DNA of 64,000 nt, from NCBI RefSeq assembly GCF_014842265.1, contig NZ_JACYVI010000006.1:308852-372851 (forward strand), given 5' to 3'. The DNA comes from Pseudomonas sp. CFBP 13711 (GTDB lineage Bacteria > Pseudomonadota > Gammaproteobacteria > Pseudomonadales > Pseudomonadaceae). The notes under the pieces were generated by a model. It saw only the letters and a list, made by a program, of their open reading frames with translations, was not told the DNA's origin and searched no databases. A program made the translations under genes and the position numbers. This document shows, piece by piece, positions 1 to 11,330 of the stretch (its first letter is position 1; every line of letters starts with the position of its first letter).

Positions 1-1
1 C

Positions 2-232
2 GCTCTTCCTGCCAGCAACGTGATCACCTACAGCATCAGCGTGCTGGATGTGGTGATCTGGGCAGTAATCGCAGCAGTCGTACAGCTGCTGGCCTTCACC
101 GCCACCAGCATGGTGCTCAAGGATCTGTCCGCACGCATCACCCGAGGCGAGCTTGCCGCGGCCATCTACGCCGCCAGCGTCTCGATCAGTGTCGGTTTTC
201 TTAATTCGGCCTGCATGACGCCGTCGACCTGA
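2..232 (+). CDS. DUF350 family inner-membrane protein, 5' truncated by window edge
   Basis: Only the last ~76 residues are inside the window; the frame is open from base 2, so the true start lies upstream. What is visible is one clear hydrophobic helix (VVIWAVIAAVVQLLAFTAT) followed by a second mildly hydrophobic segment ending in SACMTPST. This end and the following two genes match the DUF350 (UPF0719, YjfL-like) family, small four-helix membrane proteins encoded next to DUF1190 and glutathionylspermidine-synthase-like genes. The next gene begins 28 bases after the stop, so this is probably one operon. Function is unknown in the family. The family call rests on the C-terminal end plus context. 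Confidence 0.7.
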   Translation, partial: ALPASNVITYSISVLDVVIWAVIAAVVQLLAFTATSMVLKDLSARITRGELAAAIYAASVSISVGFLNSACMTPST

Positions 233-260
233 TCGCCCGTTATCGAAAAAGGAGTTATCG

Positions 261-986
261 ATGAGACGTAGTTCCCTCAAGCTGGTCCTGGCCAGCACCC
301 TGCCGTTAGCGATCAGCGCATGCAGCAAGTCCGATACCGTCGAGGTTTCCGCGCAGCAGACCTATCCGTCGGTTCAGTCCTGCGTTGACCAGAAAGTACC
401 GGTCGACATCTGCTCGGACGCTTACATGAGCGCCCTGGCGGAGCACCGCCGCATTGCCCCGACCTACGACGACAAGACGGCTTGCGAAGCAGATTTCGTC
501 CCCGATTACTGCCAGCAGAATGCCGATGGCAAGTTCACGCCCAAGCTCGGCGGTTTTCAGCTGGAAGTTTCCGGTGAGCTTCCCAAGTCACAGGTTGATG
601 CAGCGAAGGCTCAGGCTAACCAGTCGGGTGGCGGTGGCGGTGGCTTCGGTTCCGGGGTGAACGGATTCCTGATGGGCATGCTCGTCAGCAACATGGTCAA
701 CGGATTCACCGGCGGTGGTGGTCGTTACTACGCTCAGCCCATCTACCAGGAGCGGGACTCGCGGGGTGGGTATGGGTATTCCACACTGTCGCGCCAGATC
801 GAGCAGGGCAAAACCTTCGGCAACTCCACCCAGGCGCGAAGCAGCTCGACCGGCACTTACAGCAAAAGCACCCTTGGTCGTAACTCCTCCGTCTCTTCTT
901 CTGTTTCGCGTGGCGGTTTCGGCAGCCAGGCCACCGCTCGCAGCGGTTGGGGTGGCAAAAGCAGCGGTTCAAGCTTCGGCGGATAA
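261..986 (+). CDS. DUF1190 (YgiB/YjfM-like) lipoprotein
   Basis: A 241-residue protein with a lipoprotein signal: positive N-terminus, hydrophobic core and lipobox AISAC with Cys21 as the expected lipidation site. Two regions carry spaced cysteines (around residues 38-52 and 73-83), followed by a Gly-rich central stretch near residues 118-150 and a Ser/Gly-rich C-terminus ending in SSGSSFGG, as in the DUF1190 family of E. coli YgiB. An AGGAG sits seven bases before the ATG. It lies between the DUF350 gene and the glutathionylspermidine-synthase-like gene, the arrangement seen for E. coli YjfL-YjfM-YjfC. The biochemical role is unknown; it probably sits in the periplasmic leaflet of a membrane. 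Confidence 0.85.
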   Translation: MRRSSLKLVLASTLPLAISACSKSDTVEVSAQQTYPSVQSCVDQKVPVDICSDAYMSALAEHRRIAPTYDDKTACEADFVPDYCQQNADGKFTPKLGGFQLEVSGELPKSQVDAAKAQANQSGGGGGGFGSGVNGFLMGMLVSNMVNGFTGGGGRYYAQPIYQERDSRGGYGYSTLSRQIEQGKTFGNSTQARSSSTGTYSKSTLGRNSSVSSSVSRGGFGSQATARSGWGGKSSGSSFGG

Positions 987-1000
987 CAGGGACGTTACCC

Positions 1001-2158
1001 ATGAAAAGGATCAGCATCCAGGAACGTCCTGACTGGCGCCAGACGGCCGAGCGTGAAGGCTTCAACTTTCACACCATCGACGGCGAGCGCTACTGGGATG
1101 AGCGGGCCTACTACCAGTTCACCGAAGCGCAGATCACACGCGACATTGAAGCGCCGACCCAGGAGCTTCATGCCATGTGCCTGGACGTTGTGGAAAGGGT
1201 CGTCGAGAGCGAAGAGCTGCTGACCCGGCTGGCCATTCCGCAGGCGTTCTTTGATCTGGTTCGCACCTCGTGGAAGGAAGGCCACCCGCATCTGTATGGC
1301 CGCTTTGACTTCAGCTATGACGGAGTAAACCCGGCCAAGCTGCTGGAAGCCAACATGGACACGCCTACGTCAGCGTATGAAGCGGGCGCGTTTCAGCTCA
1401 TCTGGCTTGAAGAGCAGATCCAGCGCGGCGTATTGCCGGCCCACGCTTCGCAATTCAACTCGATAGCGGAGGATCTGGTCCGGGCTTTTGCGGCGATCAA
1501 GGAAGGCGGGCCGTTCTACTTTTCGTGTATGTCAGGCTCCATCGAAGACCGGGGTACGACGGAATTCCTGCGCAAAATGGCTGAACATGTCGGCATCGAC
1601 ACCCGCCACATCGACATCGAAGACATTGGCCTGAACGCCAACGGCCGATTTGTCGATCTTGAGGGCCGCTGGATCGAACGCATCTTCAAGCTGCACGCTT
1701 GGGAGCATGTCTTTCATGAGCCCCACGGCCAGGCCATCCCCCAGTGCGATACGCAGTTCATCGAACCTGCCTGGAAGGCGATTATTTCGAACAAAGGCAT
1801 CCTGCCGCTGCTTTGGGAATTCAACGAAGGACATCCCAATCTGCTGCCGTCCTTTGTGGATAAGCACCCGCAATCTGCGGTGCCAAAAGGCTGGGTGCGC
1901 AAGCCTTACTTTTCCCGCGAAGGCGCCAACATCGAAATCCGCACCCCGACTGACCAGGTCATTTTCGAAGACGGGCCCTACAACGATGCGCCCTACATCC
2001 TTCAAGAGTTCGCGCCACTGCCTCGTTTTGGAGACAGCTACACGCTGATCGGGTCTTGGGTGGTGGGTGATACGGCTTCGGGGATCGGGATTCGTGAAGA
2101 TGACAGTTTGATCACCAAGGACAGCAGCCGGTTTTTGCCGCATGTGGTGATTGACTGA
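1001..2158 (+). CDS. Glutathionylspermidine synthase family protein (YgiC/YjfC-like)
   Basis: A 385-residue protein with the ATP-grasp-type synthetase domain of the glutathionylspermidine synthase family over nearly its whole length (for example GRFDFSYDG, LLEANMDTPT, LLWEFNEGHPNLL, IGSWVVGD near the C-terminus). It lacks the amidase domain of bifunctional E. coli Gss, like the stand-alone YgiC and YjfC proteins, whose true ligase activity is not established. The ATG at 1001 is chosen because family members begin MKRI near this point and it follows the DUF1190 stop by 14 bases; an in-frame upstream ATG at 947 would overlap that gene. It is the last gene of the three-gene operon and is followed by a strong terminator. 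Confidence 0.85.
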   Translation: MKRISIQERPDWRQTAEREGFNFHTIDGERYWDERAYYQFTEAQITRDIEAPTQELHAMCLDVVERVVESEELLTRLAIPQAFFDLVRTSWKEGHPHLYGRFDFSYDGVNPAKLLEANMDTPTSAYEAGAFQLIWLEEQIQRGVLPAHASQFNSIAEDLVRAFAAIKEGGPFYFSCMSGSIEDRGTTEFLRKMAEHVGIDTRHIDIEDIGLNANGRFVDLEGRWIERIFKLHAWEHVFHEPHGQAIPQCDTQFIEPAWKAIISNKGILPLLWEFNEGHPNLLPSFVDKHPQSAVPKGWVRKPYFSREGANIEIRTPTDQVIFEDGPYNDAPYILQEFAPLPRFGDSYTLIGSWVVGDTASGIGIREDDSLITKDSSRFLPHVVID

Positions 2159-2197
2159 GATCGTGATGAGCCCGGTGTGGGTGCCGCGCAAGAACGA

Positions 2198-2224
2198 AAA
2201 AAGCCGCGCAATGCGCGGCTTTTT
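2198..2224. terminator. Bidirectional intrinsic terminator
   Basis: GCCGCGC / GCGCGGC stem with a three-base loop, flanked by A5 on the left and T5 on the right, so it can terminate both the plus-strand synthase operon ending at 2158 and the minus-strand tRNA transcript ending at 2228. Confidence 0.85.
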
Positions 2225-2227
2225 ATT

Positions 2228-2304
<77 letters not shown>

Positions 2305-2319
2305 TCAGTAGGCCGCGGA

Positions 2320-5300
2320 TTATAACGACGGTTTACGCGCTGTGCTATCCGAAACGTCTGAAACGGTTGTACGAAGAAATGTCGTGCAGAATTCCTCCGC
2401 GCGCAGGGGGAGGCTGACGAGGTAGCCCTGGATTTGTTCGCAGCCCTCGTCCGCCAGGAATTGCTGCTGTTCGAGGGTTTCGACGCCTTCTGCGATGACT
2501 GTCAGCTGCATGCTGCGGCCCAGCGCAATGATGGCGCGGACAATCGCTGCATCGTGGGGGTCATCAGGCAAACCGCGCACGAACGATTGGTCGATCTTGA
2601 GGATGTCCAGCGGCAGGCGCTTGAGGTAACTGAGCGAAGAGTAGCCGGTGCCGAAGTCGTCGATCGCCAGCTGTACACCGAGTGTTTTCAGGCGATGCAG
2701 GACTGAAAGCGCTTCCTCGGTCTGCGACATGATGAAGTTCTCGGTGATCTCCAGTTGCAGACACCCTGGCTGCAGCTCGTGCTGGAGCAGCAGTCGTTCG
2801 ATCTTGTTGACGAGATCGGTCTGACGTAACTGGGCGCCGGCAAGGTTCACTGACAACGGGCCGGACATGTCGTAGCACTGGTTCCACGCATGCAATTGCT
2901 GGCAGGCCGTATCGAGCACCCATTCCCCGATCTGCAGGATCATGCCGTTTTCTTCTGCCAGCGGGATGAACCGCTCAGGTGGGACATCGCCGAACGTGGG
3001 GTGAAACCAGCGTATCAGCGCTTCGGCGCCGACCAGTCGGTGTGTCAGCAGGCTGATCTTGGGCTGGTAGGACAGGGTTAACTCGTTACGCTCGATGGCG
3101 CGCCGCAGTTCGTGCTCCAGGGCGACTCGCTCGCTGGCCTGAGCGGTCAGATCGCGTGTGTAGTGCTCGACGCGGTTACGACCTTTGGCCTTCGAACGAT
3201 ACATCGCCGCGTCGGCGTTCTTGATCAGCGTGGCGACGTCCGCGCCGTCTGTGGGAAACAGCGCGCTGCCAATGCTGGTGCTCATGAAGAACTCGTGTTC
3301 GCCCGCTTGAAACGGCGCTGAAAAGCTGTTGAGCAGCTTGGTGGCGACTACTTCGGCGTCAGTCGGATTTTGCAGGCCCGGCAACAGGATAATGAACTCG
3401 TCGCCTCCGAGTCGCGCGACGGTGTCGATGTCACGCAGGTTCTCCTTCAGGCGCACCGCAATGCTTTTCAGCAGCAGATCGCCGACCGGGTGACCGAGGC
3501 TGTCATTGATGTGCTTGAAGCGATCCAGGTCGAGGAACAACACCGCGCCGAGGCTGTAAGCCGCTCTTGAGTGAATCAGCGCGGCGTGCAGTCGGCTTTC
3601 GAACAGTGTCCGGTTTGGCAGGCCGGTCAGCGGGTCGTGGTGCGCCTGATAATCCAGCCGTGCCTGGGCCTGTTTCAGGCTGGAAATATCAGCGAACACC
3701 GCGACGAAATGGGTGATGAATTTATCGCGATTGCGCACGGCACTGATGGTCAGCCAGCTCGGGTAGATCTCACCATTTTTTCGCCGGTTGCTGATCTCGC
3801 CCTGCCAGTGACCTTCGGCCGTCAGTTGGTACCACATGGCGGCGTAGAACGCGCTGTCGTGGAATCCGGACGCCAGGAGACGCGGTGTCTCGCCGAGGGC
3901 TTCCTGTTCGCTGTAGCCGGTGATCTCGCTGAAGGCGCGGTTGACGGCATTGATCCGCTGTCGGGTGTCGGTGATCAACACACCCTCCGCCGTGCTCTCT
4001 AATACCGTCGCGGCCAGTTGCAGTTTCTCCTGCATCTGGTGGCGGTCGGTGATGTCGCGCGCGATGGTGAGCATGCAATCCTCACCGGCAATCGGCAGCG
4101 GTCGCGCGGAAATCTCGCACAGGCGGATCTGACCATCCCTTCGACGAATGTGGCTGGTGAAGTCCTTCACAAAGCCGTCGCGGTTCAATTGCTCAAGCAG
4201 TTGCTGTCGCTCGTTCAGGTCTACCCAGATGCCCAGGTCGAGGGTGGTACGGTCTACGGACAGCGAGCTGTGATAACCGGTGATCCGGCTGAAACCGTCG
4301 TTAACCTCCACCAGCAACCCGTCGTTTTGCCGTGTAATCAGCAGTCCGTCTGGCGAAGAATGGAAGGCCTTGGCAAATTTCTCTTCGGACATTTGCAGCT
4401 GTTGCTGGGCTTCCTTGAGCGGCGTGATGTCCCTCACCACCAGAACCACTGCGGCCGTGGAGTCCAGATCAAAGGGCTCGGCTGACAGAAGCCCGGTGAA
4501 CAGGCGGCCATCACTGCGCCGAAACGGCATTTCCAGATTGCGTATGCTGCCCCTTTGAAGGCGTTGCAGCAGACTGTGGCCGATGTCGGGAATGCCCCAG
4601 ATATTCAGCTCGGAGGGCACGCGTCCTACAACGTCGGCCGGGCTGACGCCAATTTGCTCGGCAAATGCCGGATTGGCCTCCAGAAAACAGCCATCGGAAA
4701 GGCGCGCGATCACCAGCATGTCAGGGCATTGCGCGAACACCGAGGCGAACTTCCCTTCCGACAGGCGCAGCGCTTCTTCGGTCTGCTTGGCTTCGCTGAT
4801 GTCGATCATCAGCCCGCGCATCACGGGCTCTCGGCCACAGCCGATCATGCTCACGATATCGCGAATCCAGACCACCCTGCCGTCGGCGCTCAGGACTCGG
4901 TAATCGACGCTGTGATCATTGCCTTCCGCCACTTCACGGTCGCAGTAGGCTTGGGCGTAGTCGATGTCCTCGGGATGAACGATGCTGCGCCAGAATCCGG
5001 GCCTTCGCCACTGGTGCAGCGGATACCCCAGCAATTCCTGCGCATGGGGCGAGACGTAGTTGTAGGAGTAGTCGTGAGTGTTGGCCTCCCACGCGATGGC
5101 CGAAAGGCTCTCGATCATCCCGCGATAGTGGTACTCGCTGCTGCGCAGCTCTTGTTCCAGCGCGATCCGGCGGGAAATTTCCGAGCTGAGGCGACGGTTG
5201 ACCCGCACCACAATGGCCAGCACCGTTGTCAGCACCAGCAGCCCGGGCAGTCCGATCAGCAAGAACTCGTGCCAGAGCTTGCTGCGTTCGCTGGCATGGA

Positions 5301-5568
5301 AACCTGCCGGCAATGCGGCTGCCGAATCCGCCAGGTCGTTGTGTCGTTCTGATGGGCGCGCCTGATTGACACCGACAAATCGGTCGCTGAGCAGGGGAGT
5401 GGATAAGTTTTGGTTTATATCGACTGGATTTCTGGATTGGGCGTCTTCGGTGGACTGTAACCCTTGCCGCATCGCTTGCCCTTCATCTTCGTTGTGAAGC
5501 AATGCCTGGGCGGAGACTGCAGAGGTGGTAAGCAAGCATAAGAGAGCAATGGCCGGCATCCAAATCAT
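2320..5568 (-). CDS. Membrane-anchored PAS4-GGDEF-EAL cyclic-di-GMP protein (RmcA-like)
   Basis: A 1082-residue protein. Order: signal peptide (cleavage near VSA-QA, residue 20), a short polar periplasmic stretch of ~80 residues, one transmembrane helix (~102-124), four PAS domains (~145-635), GGDEF domain (~640-800) and EAL domain (~815-1065). The cyclase motif RLGGDEF (near 718) is intact with an RDID inhibitory site five residues before it. The phosphodiesterase signatures EALIRW (~848), DDFGTGYSSL and KIDQSF are also intact. Both activities are thus possible; RmcA-type proteins act mainly as phosphodiesterases tuned by their PAS domains. Its position beside rpoD matches PA0575 (RmcA), but the large periplasmic binding-protein domain I expect there is absent. 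Confidence 0.85.
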   Translation of the reverse strand: MIWMPAIALLCLLTTSAVSAQALLHNEDEGQAMRQGLQSTEDAQSRNPVDINQNLSTPLLSDRFVGVNQARPSERHNDLADSAAALPAGFHASERSKLWHEFLLIGLPGLLVLTTVLAIVVRVNRRLSSEISRRIALEQELRSSEYHYRGMIESLSAIAWEANTHDYSYNYVSPHAQELLGYPLHQWRRPGFWRSIVHPEDIDYAQAYCDREVAEGNDHSVDYRVLSADGRVVWIRDIVSMIGCGREPVMRGLMIDISEAKQTEEALRLSEGKFASVFAQCPDMLVIARLSDGCFLEANPAFAEQIGVSPADVVGRVPSELNIWGIPDIGHSLLQRLQRGSIRNLEMPFRRSDGRLFTGLLSAEPFDLDSTAAVVLVVRDITPLKEAQQQLQMSEEKFAKAFHSSPDGLLITRQNDGLLVEVNDGFSRITGYHSSLSVDRTTLDLGIWVDLNERQQLLEQLNRDGFVKDFTSHIRRRDGQIRLCEISARPLPIAGEDCMLTIARDITDRHQMQEKLQLAATVLESTAEGVLITDTRQRINAVNRAFSEITGYSEQEALGETPRLLASGFHDSAFYAAMWYQLTAEGHWQGEISNRRKNGEIYPSWLTISAVRNRDKFITHFVAVFADISSLKQAQARLDYQAHHDPLTGLPNRTLFESRLHAALIHSRAAYSLGAVLFLDLDRFKHINDSLGHPVGDLLLKSIAVRLKENLRDIDTVARLGGDEFIILLPGLQNPTDAEVVATKLLNSFSAPFQAGEHEFFMSTSIGSALFPTDGADVATLIKNADAAMYRSKAKGRNRVEHYTRDLTAQASERVALEHELRRAIERNELTLSYQPKISLLTHRLVGAEALIRWFHPTFGDVPPERFIPLAEENGMILQIGEWVLDTACQQLHAWNQCYDMSGPLSVNLAGAQLRQTDLVNKIERLLLQHELQPGCLQLEITENFIMSQTEEALSVLHRLKTLGVQLAIDDFGTGYSSLSYLKRLPLDILKIDQSFVRGLPDDPHDAAIVRAIIALGRSMQLTVIAEGVETLEQQQFLADEGCEQIQGYLVSLPLRAEEFCTTFLRTTVSDVSDSTARKPSL

Positions 5569-5660
5569 GGCAGCCTCGGTGATTCATGGGTAAGAATCAA
5601 ACGAGTGTAGCCGGGCTGGACAACAGTGGCACTGTGCCGAAAATTTATTCCTTAAAACGC

Positions 5661-5687
5661 AAAACCCCCAGCAATGCCGGGGGTTTT
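5661..5687. terminator. rpoD terminator, bidirectional hairpin
   Basis: AAAACCCCC and GGGGGTTTT arms around a nine-base loop, 15 bases past the rpoD stop on the minus strand. The A and T runs on either side allow termination in both directions. Confidence 0.85.
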
Positions 5688-5702
5688 GGTATGACGCGTC
5701 GC

Positions 5703-7547
<1,845 letters not shown>

Positions 7548-7614
7548 AACACCCTATCCACTGAAGGTCTTGGCGGGCAAAAAACAAGCCGGGGATTATA
7601 CCCGAGCTATGACC

Positions 7615-9582
7615 TCACACGCCAGTTGAGGTCGGGGTTTGTGCAGGAACTTTGCGATTTAACAGGTTGAGCAGCTGAACTTTTTCTTCCGCGCTCAGGC
7701 CTGACTGCCGTTCCTTCCTGATCAATTGCTCCAGATGTCGCTCGCGTTGGCGGGCAGACAAGCTAGTTATAGTGTCGAAAAACTGTTGTTCAAGGTTATC
7801 GGCCGAGATCAGCCATTCCTTTTCCGCCAGTTGACGCAGCAATCGTCCTTGATCGGTGCCATGCCAGCGGGCAATCAACTGCATCGTGCGCAGCTTCGGG
7901 TTTTTCTGTGTAGCGTCGATCAGGGCCACCAGAAGCTGTGAATACACATTCTCTTCATCGGCGAACGTACTGGCGTTGGCGACCTGCGCTGACAGTTCAG
8001 GGTGATGCAGCAACGTTCTGAGTGCTGTCAACGCCGGCGGCTCAACCGTCGCCGGTGTGCGTGGCCCGCGAGGTTCGAAATCAGGACGCTTGCCGTTCTT
8101 GTCCCATTTCTTGCCTTTGTCCCACGGCTTCTTGTCCCATTTCTTCTGCTGACCGCCCGGCGCGCTCGGTGTCCATTCCTGTTGCGCCTGATAATCGTGC
8201 TGCTGGTAATCGCCGTAATCGGGCACGGCGTCGTAATCGAAGCCCGGATCGTAGCTGGGTTGAGCTTCCGCCGGAGCGGACTGCATCAACTGGCTGACCG
8301 CAGCAGTGTCCAGCCCGGTGATCTCTTTCAGACGCCGGCGCATCAGCTCGCGTAAATTGGCGCCGGGCACTTTTTCGATCAGTGGCGCGGCCAGCGTTAC
8401 CATGTGTGCCTTGCCTTCCAGGGAGCGCGGATCGGCCTCCTTGGTCAGTTGCTCGAAAAAATAGTCAGCCAGCGGTTGTGCGTGCTGGTTGATCCTCGCC
8501 TTGAATGCGTCGGTGCCTTCGGCCCGCACCAGGGTGTCGGGATCTTCCCCTTCGGGCAGAAACAGAAACCTCGCGCGCCGGCCGTCCTGCAAGCCGGGGA
8601 TCGTCGCTTCCAGTGCGCGCCAGGCGGCGTTTCGGCCAGCCTGATCACCGTCAAAGCAGAACAACACGTTCGGTACCACGCGAAACAGCCGCTTCAAATG
8701 CTCTTCACTGGTCGCCGTACCCAGCGTCGCAACGGCATTGCGCAAGCCTTGCTGGGCCAGCGCAATAACGTCCATGTAGCCTTCGACGACGATAATCTCG
8801 TCCAGGTTACGGTTAAATTTGCGAGCTTCGAATAAACCGTATAACTCCTGACCCTTATGAAACACCGGGGTTTCAGGAGAGTTCAGGTATTTGGGTTTGT
8901 CGTCGCCCAGTACCCGCCCGCCAAATGCGATCACACGGCCGCGACTGTCGCGAATGGGGAACATCACCCGGTCGCGAAAGCGGTCGTAGCGTTTGCCGGT
9001 TTCGGCGTTTTCGATCAGCAAGCCGGCATCGATCATCGCCTTCTGTTGAAGGGTGTCGCTGCTAAGGTGTTTGTAGAGGTTATCCCAGCCAGGAGGGGCG
9101 AAGCCGAGTCCGAAGTCCCGGGCAATCTCGCCTGACAGGCCACGGCCTTTCAGGTATTCCACCGCAGATTTTCGCGTTGGATGGCTCTTCAGCGCAGCGC
9201 GATAGTAATCGGCGGCGGCTGTTAATAGGGGGTAGAGCGGCGAATCGGTAGGCTGCCTGGGCTTTTGCCCTTTGACGCCTTGTTCGCGTGGGACTTCCAT
9301 CCCGGCGGCTTTGGCCAGGTCTTCGACGGCCTGGGGGAAATCCAGGTTGTCGTGGTCCATGATGAAGCCGAGGGCATTGCCACCCGCGCCACAGCCGAAG
9401 CAGTAATAGAACTGTTTGTCCGGGCTGACGCTGAACGACGGTGTCTTCTCTTTATGGAAAGGACAACAGGCGCTGAAGTTCTTGCCGGTCTTTTTTAATT
9501 GAACGCGTGAGCTGACAACATCGACGATGTCGGTGCGGTTCAGGAGGTCGTCAATAAAACCTTGGGGAATCAGTCCGGCCAT
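7615..9582 (-). CDS. dnaG: DNA primase
   Basis: A 655-residue primase making RNA primers for replication. The N-terminal CHC2 zinc-binding domain has its ligands in CCPFHKEKTPSF and YYCFGCGAGG (residues ~39-66). The catalytic core includes the RNAP-basic motif (FRDRVMFPIRD) and the TOPRIM segment (VVEGYMDVIAL near 265 and CFDGDQAGRNA near 310). A Gln/Lys-rich linker near 440-510 leads to the C-terminal DnaB-binding helical domain. It sits between rpsU and rpoD on the same strand. The 262 bases to rpsU hold no yqeY-like gene. Confidence 0.98.
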   Translation of the reverse strand: MAGLIPQGFIDDLLNRTDIVDVVSSRVQLKKTGKNFSACCPFHKEKTPSFSVSPDKQFYYCFGCGAGGNALGFIMDHDNLDFPQAVEDLAKAAGMEVPREQGVKGQKPRQPTDSPLYPLLTAAADYYRAALKSHPTRKSAVEYLKGRGLSGEIARDFGLGFAPPGWDNLYKHLSSDTLQQKAMIDAGLLIENAETGKRYDRFRDRVMFPIRDSRGRVIAFGGRVLGDDKPKYLNSPETPVFHKGQELYGLFEARKFNRNLDEIIVVEGYMDVIALAQQGLRNAVATLGTATSEEHLKRLFRVVPNVLFCFDGDQAGRNAAWRALEATIPGLQDGRRARFLFLPEGEDPDTLVRAEGTDAFKARINQHAQPLADYFFEQLTKEADPRSLEGKAHMVTLAAPLIEKVPGANLRELMRRRLKEITGLDTAAVSQLMQSAPAEAQPSYDPGFDYDAVPDYGDYQQHDYQAQQEWTPSAPGGQQKKWDKKPWDKGKKWDKNGKRPDFEPRGPRTPATVEPPALTALRTLLHHPELSAQVANASTFADEENVYSQLLVALIDATQKNPKLRTMQLIARWHGTDQGRLLRQLAEKEWLISADNLEQQFFDTITSLSARQRERHLEQLIRKERQSGLSAEEKVQLLNLLNRKVPAQTPTSTGV

Positions 9583-9844
9583 GGCGTTCTCATCATCAGG
9601 CGCCCCGCCAGAAAGATCGTGGCGAATCCAAACCGTAACGACGGTTGCTTGGTCAGTGTAGACGGGTCAACGCGGCCTGAATCAGGCTGGAAGAAATCGA
9701 CGGGGTTTGTCTCGGTCGCATCTGCGGCGTCAACAGCCTCTGTCTTGTGTTGCTTGATCGGTGTTGCCTGAGGCTAGAACTGCAACTGCCGACAGCCCGG
9801 CTTTGAAGGCCGGGCAAGGCAGAAGCTTGCGTCAGACGTCTGTA
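9583..9844 (-). other. rpsU-dnaG intergenic region
   Basis: 262 bases with no supported gene. It contains a GCCCGGC / GCCGGGC stem at 9795-9815, just downstream of rpsU on the minus strand and without a following T run. This could be a processing or pausing structure between rpsU and dnaG rather than a full terminator. Confidence 0.4.
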
Positions 9845-9856
9845 TTAATACAGACG
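9837..9856. repeat. Perfect 20-bp palindrome over the rpsU stop codon
   Basis: CGTCTGTATTAATACAGACG is its own reverse complement. On the minus strand it encodes the last three residues of RpsU (Arg-Leu-Tyr) and the TAA stop, then continues eight bases past it. Confidence 0.8.
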
Positions 9857-10060
9857 AACGGCGCGGCGCTGTTCGCGCTGTACTTTCTTGGCGTGACGCT
9901 TAACAGCAGCTGCTGCTTTACGCTTACGCTCAGAAGTCGGCTTCTCGTAAAATTCGCGGCTACGAACTTCAGCCAGAACACCGGCTTTTTCGCAGGAGCG
10001 CTTGAAACGACGCAGAGCTACGTCGAAGGGTTCGTTCTCTTTAACTTTGACGGCTGGCAT
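9845..10060 (-). CDS. rpsU: 30S ribosomal protein bS21
   Basis: A 71-residue, strongly basic protein starting [20 protein letters not shown] and ending [11 protein letters not shown], the standard bS21 sequence. It joins the 30S platform near the anti-Shine-Dalgarno end of 16S rRNA and affects initiation. GAAGG lies nine bases before the ATG. It is the first gene of the rpsU-dnaG-rpoD series and is divergent from tsaD. Confidence 0.98.
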
Positions 10061-10256
10061 CCAGAGCTACCTTCATTCATTACCGGGGTCAACGCTTACT
10101 GCAACGCTTGCACTAAGTACGTCGGTTTTTAAGGGTTGCGGATGTTAACCCCTTGCTTCGCGGAATGCAAAGCCTCTGATCGAAAAGCACTGGTCGCAGG
10201 CATGAGCGGCGACTATTATGCGCGCCTTCGAATTCAGCCTCCACAAGGCGTACCCC

Positions 10257-11282
10257 ATGCTAGTACTGGGAATGGAAACTTCCTGCGATGAGACCGGTGT
10301 CGCGCTGTACGACAGCGAACGCGGGTTGCTTGCCGATGCATTATTCAGCCAGATCGACCTGCACCGCGTCTACGGTGGCGTGGTCCCGGAGCTTGCCTCG
10401 CGTGACCACGTAAAACGCATGCTGCCCTTGATTCGTCAGGTGTTGGCCGAGGCGGACTGCGCCGTGACCGAGATCGATGCCATCGCTTATACCGCTGGCC
10501 CGGGACTGGTCGGGGCCCTGCTGGTAGGGGCTTCGTGCGCACAGGCTCTGGCATTTGCGTGGGACATCCCGGCGCTGGGTGTTCACCACATGGAAGGGCA
10601 TCTGCTGGCGCCGATGCTGGAGGAAAATCCGCCTGAGTTTCCGTTCGTCGCTTTGTTGGTTTCCGGCGGCCATACGCAGCTGGTTCGCGTCGATGGCATT
10701 GGTCTTTACGAGCTGCTGGGCGAGACCCTGGACGACGCCGCCGGCGAAGCTTTCGACAAAACCGCAAAGATGATGGGGCTGAACTACCCCGGTGGTCCGG
10801 AGATTTCCCGTCTGGCGCAATCCGGTGTGTCTGGGCGGTTTGTCTTTCCGCGTCCGATGACGGACCGCCCCGGGCTGGATTTCAGCTTCAGCGGCTTGAA
10901 AACCTTTTCGCTGAACACGTGGCAGCAGTGCCAGAGCGCCGGGGACGACAGCGAGCAAACCCGTTGCGACATCTCGCTGGCCTTCCAGCAGGCGGTGGTG
11001 GACACTTTGACCATCAAGTGCAAACGCGCGCTGAAGCAGACCGGGCTCAAGCGTCTGGTCATCGCCGGTGGCGTGAGCGCGAACAAGGCGTTGCGCCAGT
11101 CGCTGGAGCAGATGCTCGATGGCCTGGGCGGCAATGTCTACTACGCGCGTCCTGAGTTCTGCACCGACAACGGCGCGATGATCGCCTTTGCCGGCTGCCA
11201 GCGTTTGCGGGCGGGGCAGAGGGAAAGTTTGAGCATTACGGTTCAGGCGCGCTGGCCGATGGAGCAGTTGCCCGGTCTTTGA
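10257..11282 (+). CDS. tsaD: tRNA N6-threonylcarbamoyladenosine (t6A) synthesis protein TsaD
   Basis: A 341-residue Kae1/Qri7/TsaD-family enzyme that transfers threonylcarbamoyl to A37 of ANN-decoding tRNAs together with TsaB and TsaE. The protein begins [20 protein letters not shown]. The metal-binding [14 protein letters not shown] motif (H near 111 and 115) and the ATPase signatures VSGGHTQL and [10 protein letters not shown] are visible. The ATG at 10257 gives the family length and the conserved N-terminus; the frame is open upstream to 10218. It is divergent from rpsU and convergent with plsY. Old name gcp. Confidence 0.97.
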   Translation: MLVLGMETSCDETGVALYDSERGLLADALFSQIDLHRVYGGVVPELASRDHVKRMLPLIRQVLAEADCAVTEIDAIAYTAGPGLVGALLVGASCAQALAFAWDIPALGVHHMEGHLLAPMLEENPPEFPFVALLVSGGHTQLVRVDGIGLYELLGETLDDAAGEAFDKTAKMMGLNYPGGPEISRLAQSGVSGRFVFPRPMTDRPGLDFSFSGLKTFSLNTWQQCQSAGDDSEQTRCDISLAFQQAVVDTLTIKCKRALKQTGLKRLVIAGGVSANKALRQSLEQMLDGLGGNVYYARPEFCTDNGAMIAFAGCQRLRAGQRESLSITVQARWPMEQLPGL

Positions 11283-11330
11283 GGGCAAATAGGTTTGAGC
11301 GCCTGATTGGGGATGTGAAAGGGGGCAGCG

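Noticed and set aside
1001..2158. Polyamine-themed cluster with speD and agt genes
   Set aside because: The genes are tens of kilobases apart in conserved, unrelated neighbourhoods; shared theme is probably chance.
9583..9844. Missing yqeY gene between rpsU and dnaG as a deletion
   Set aside because: P. aeruginosa has such a gene there, but I recall P. putida with rpsU next to dnaG, so absence seems normal for this side of the genus.
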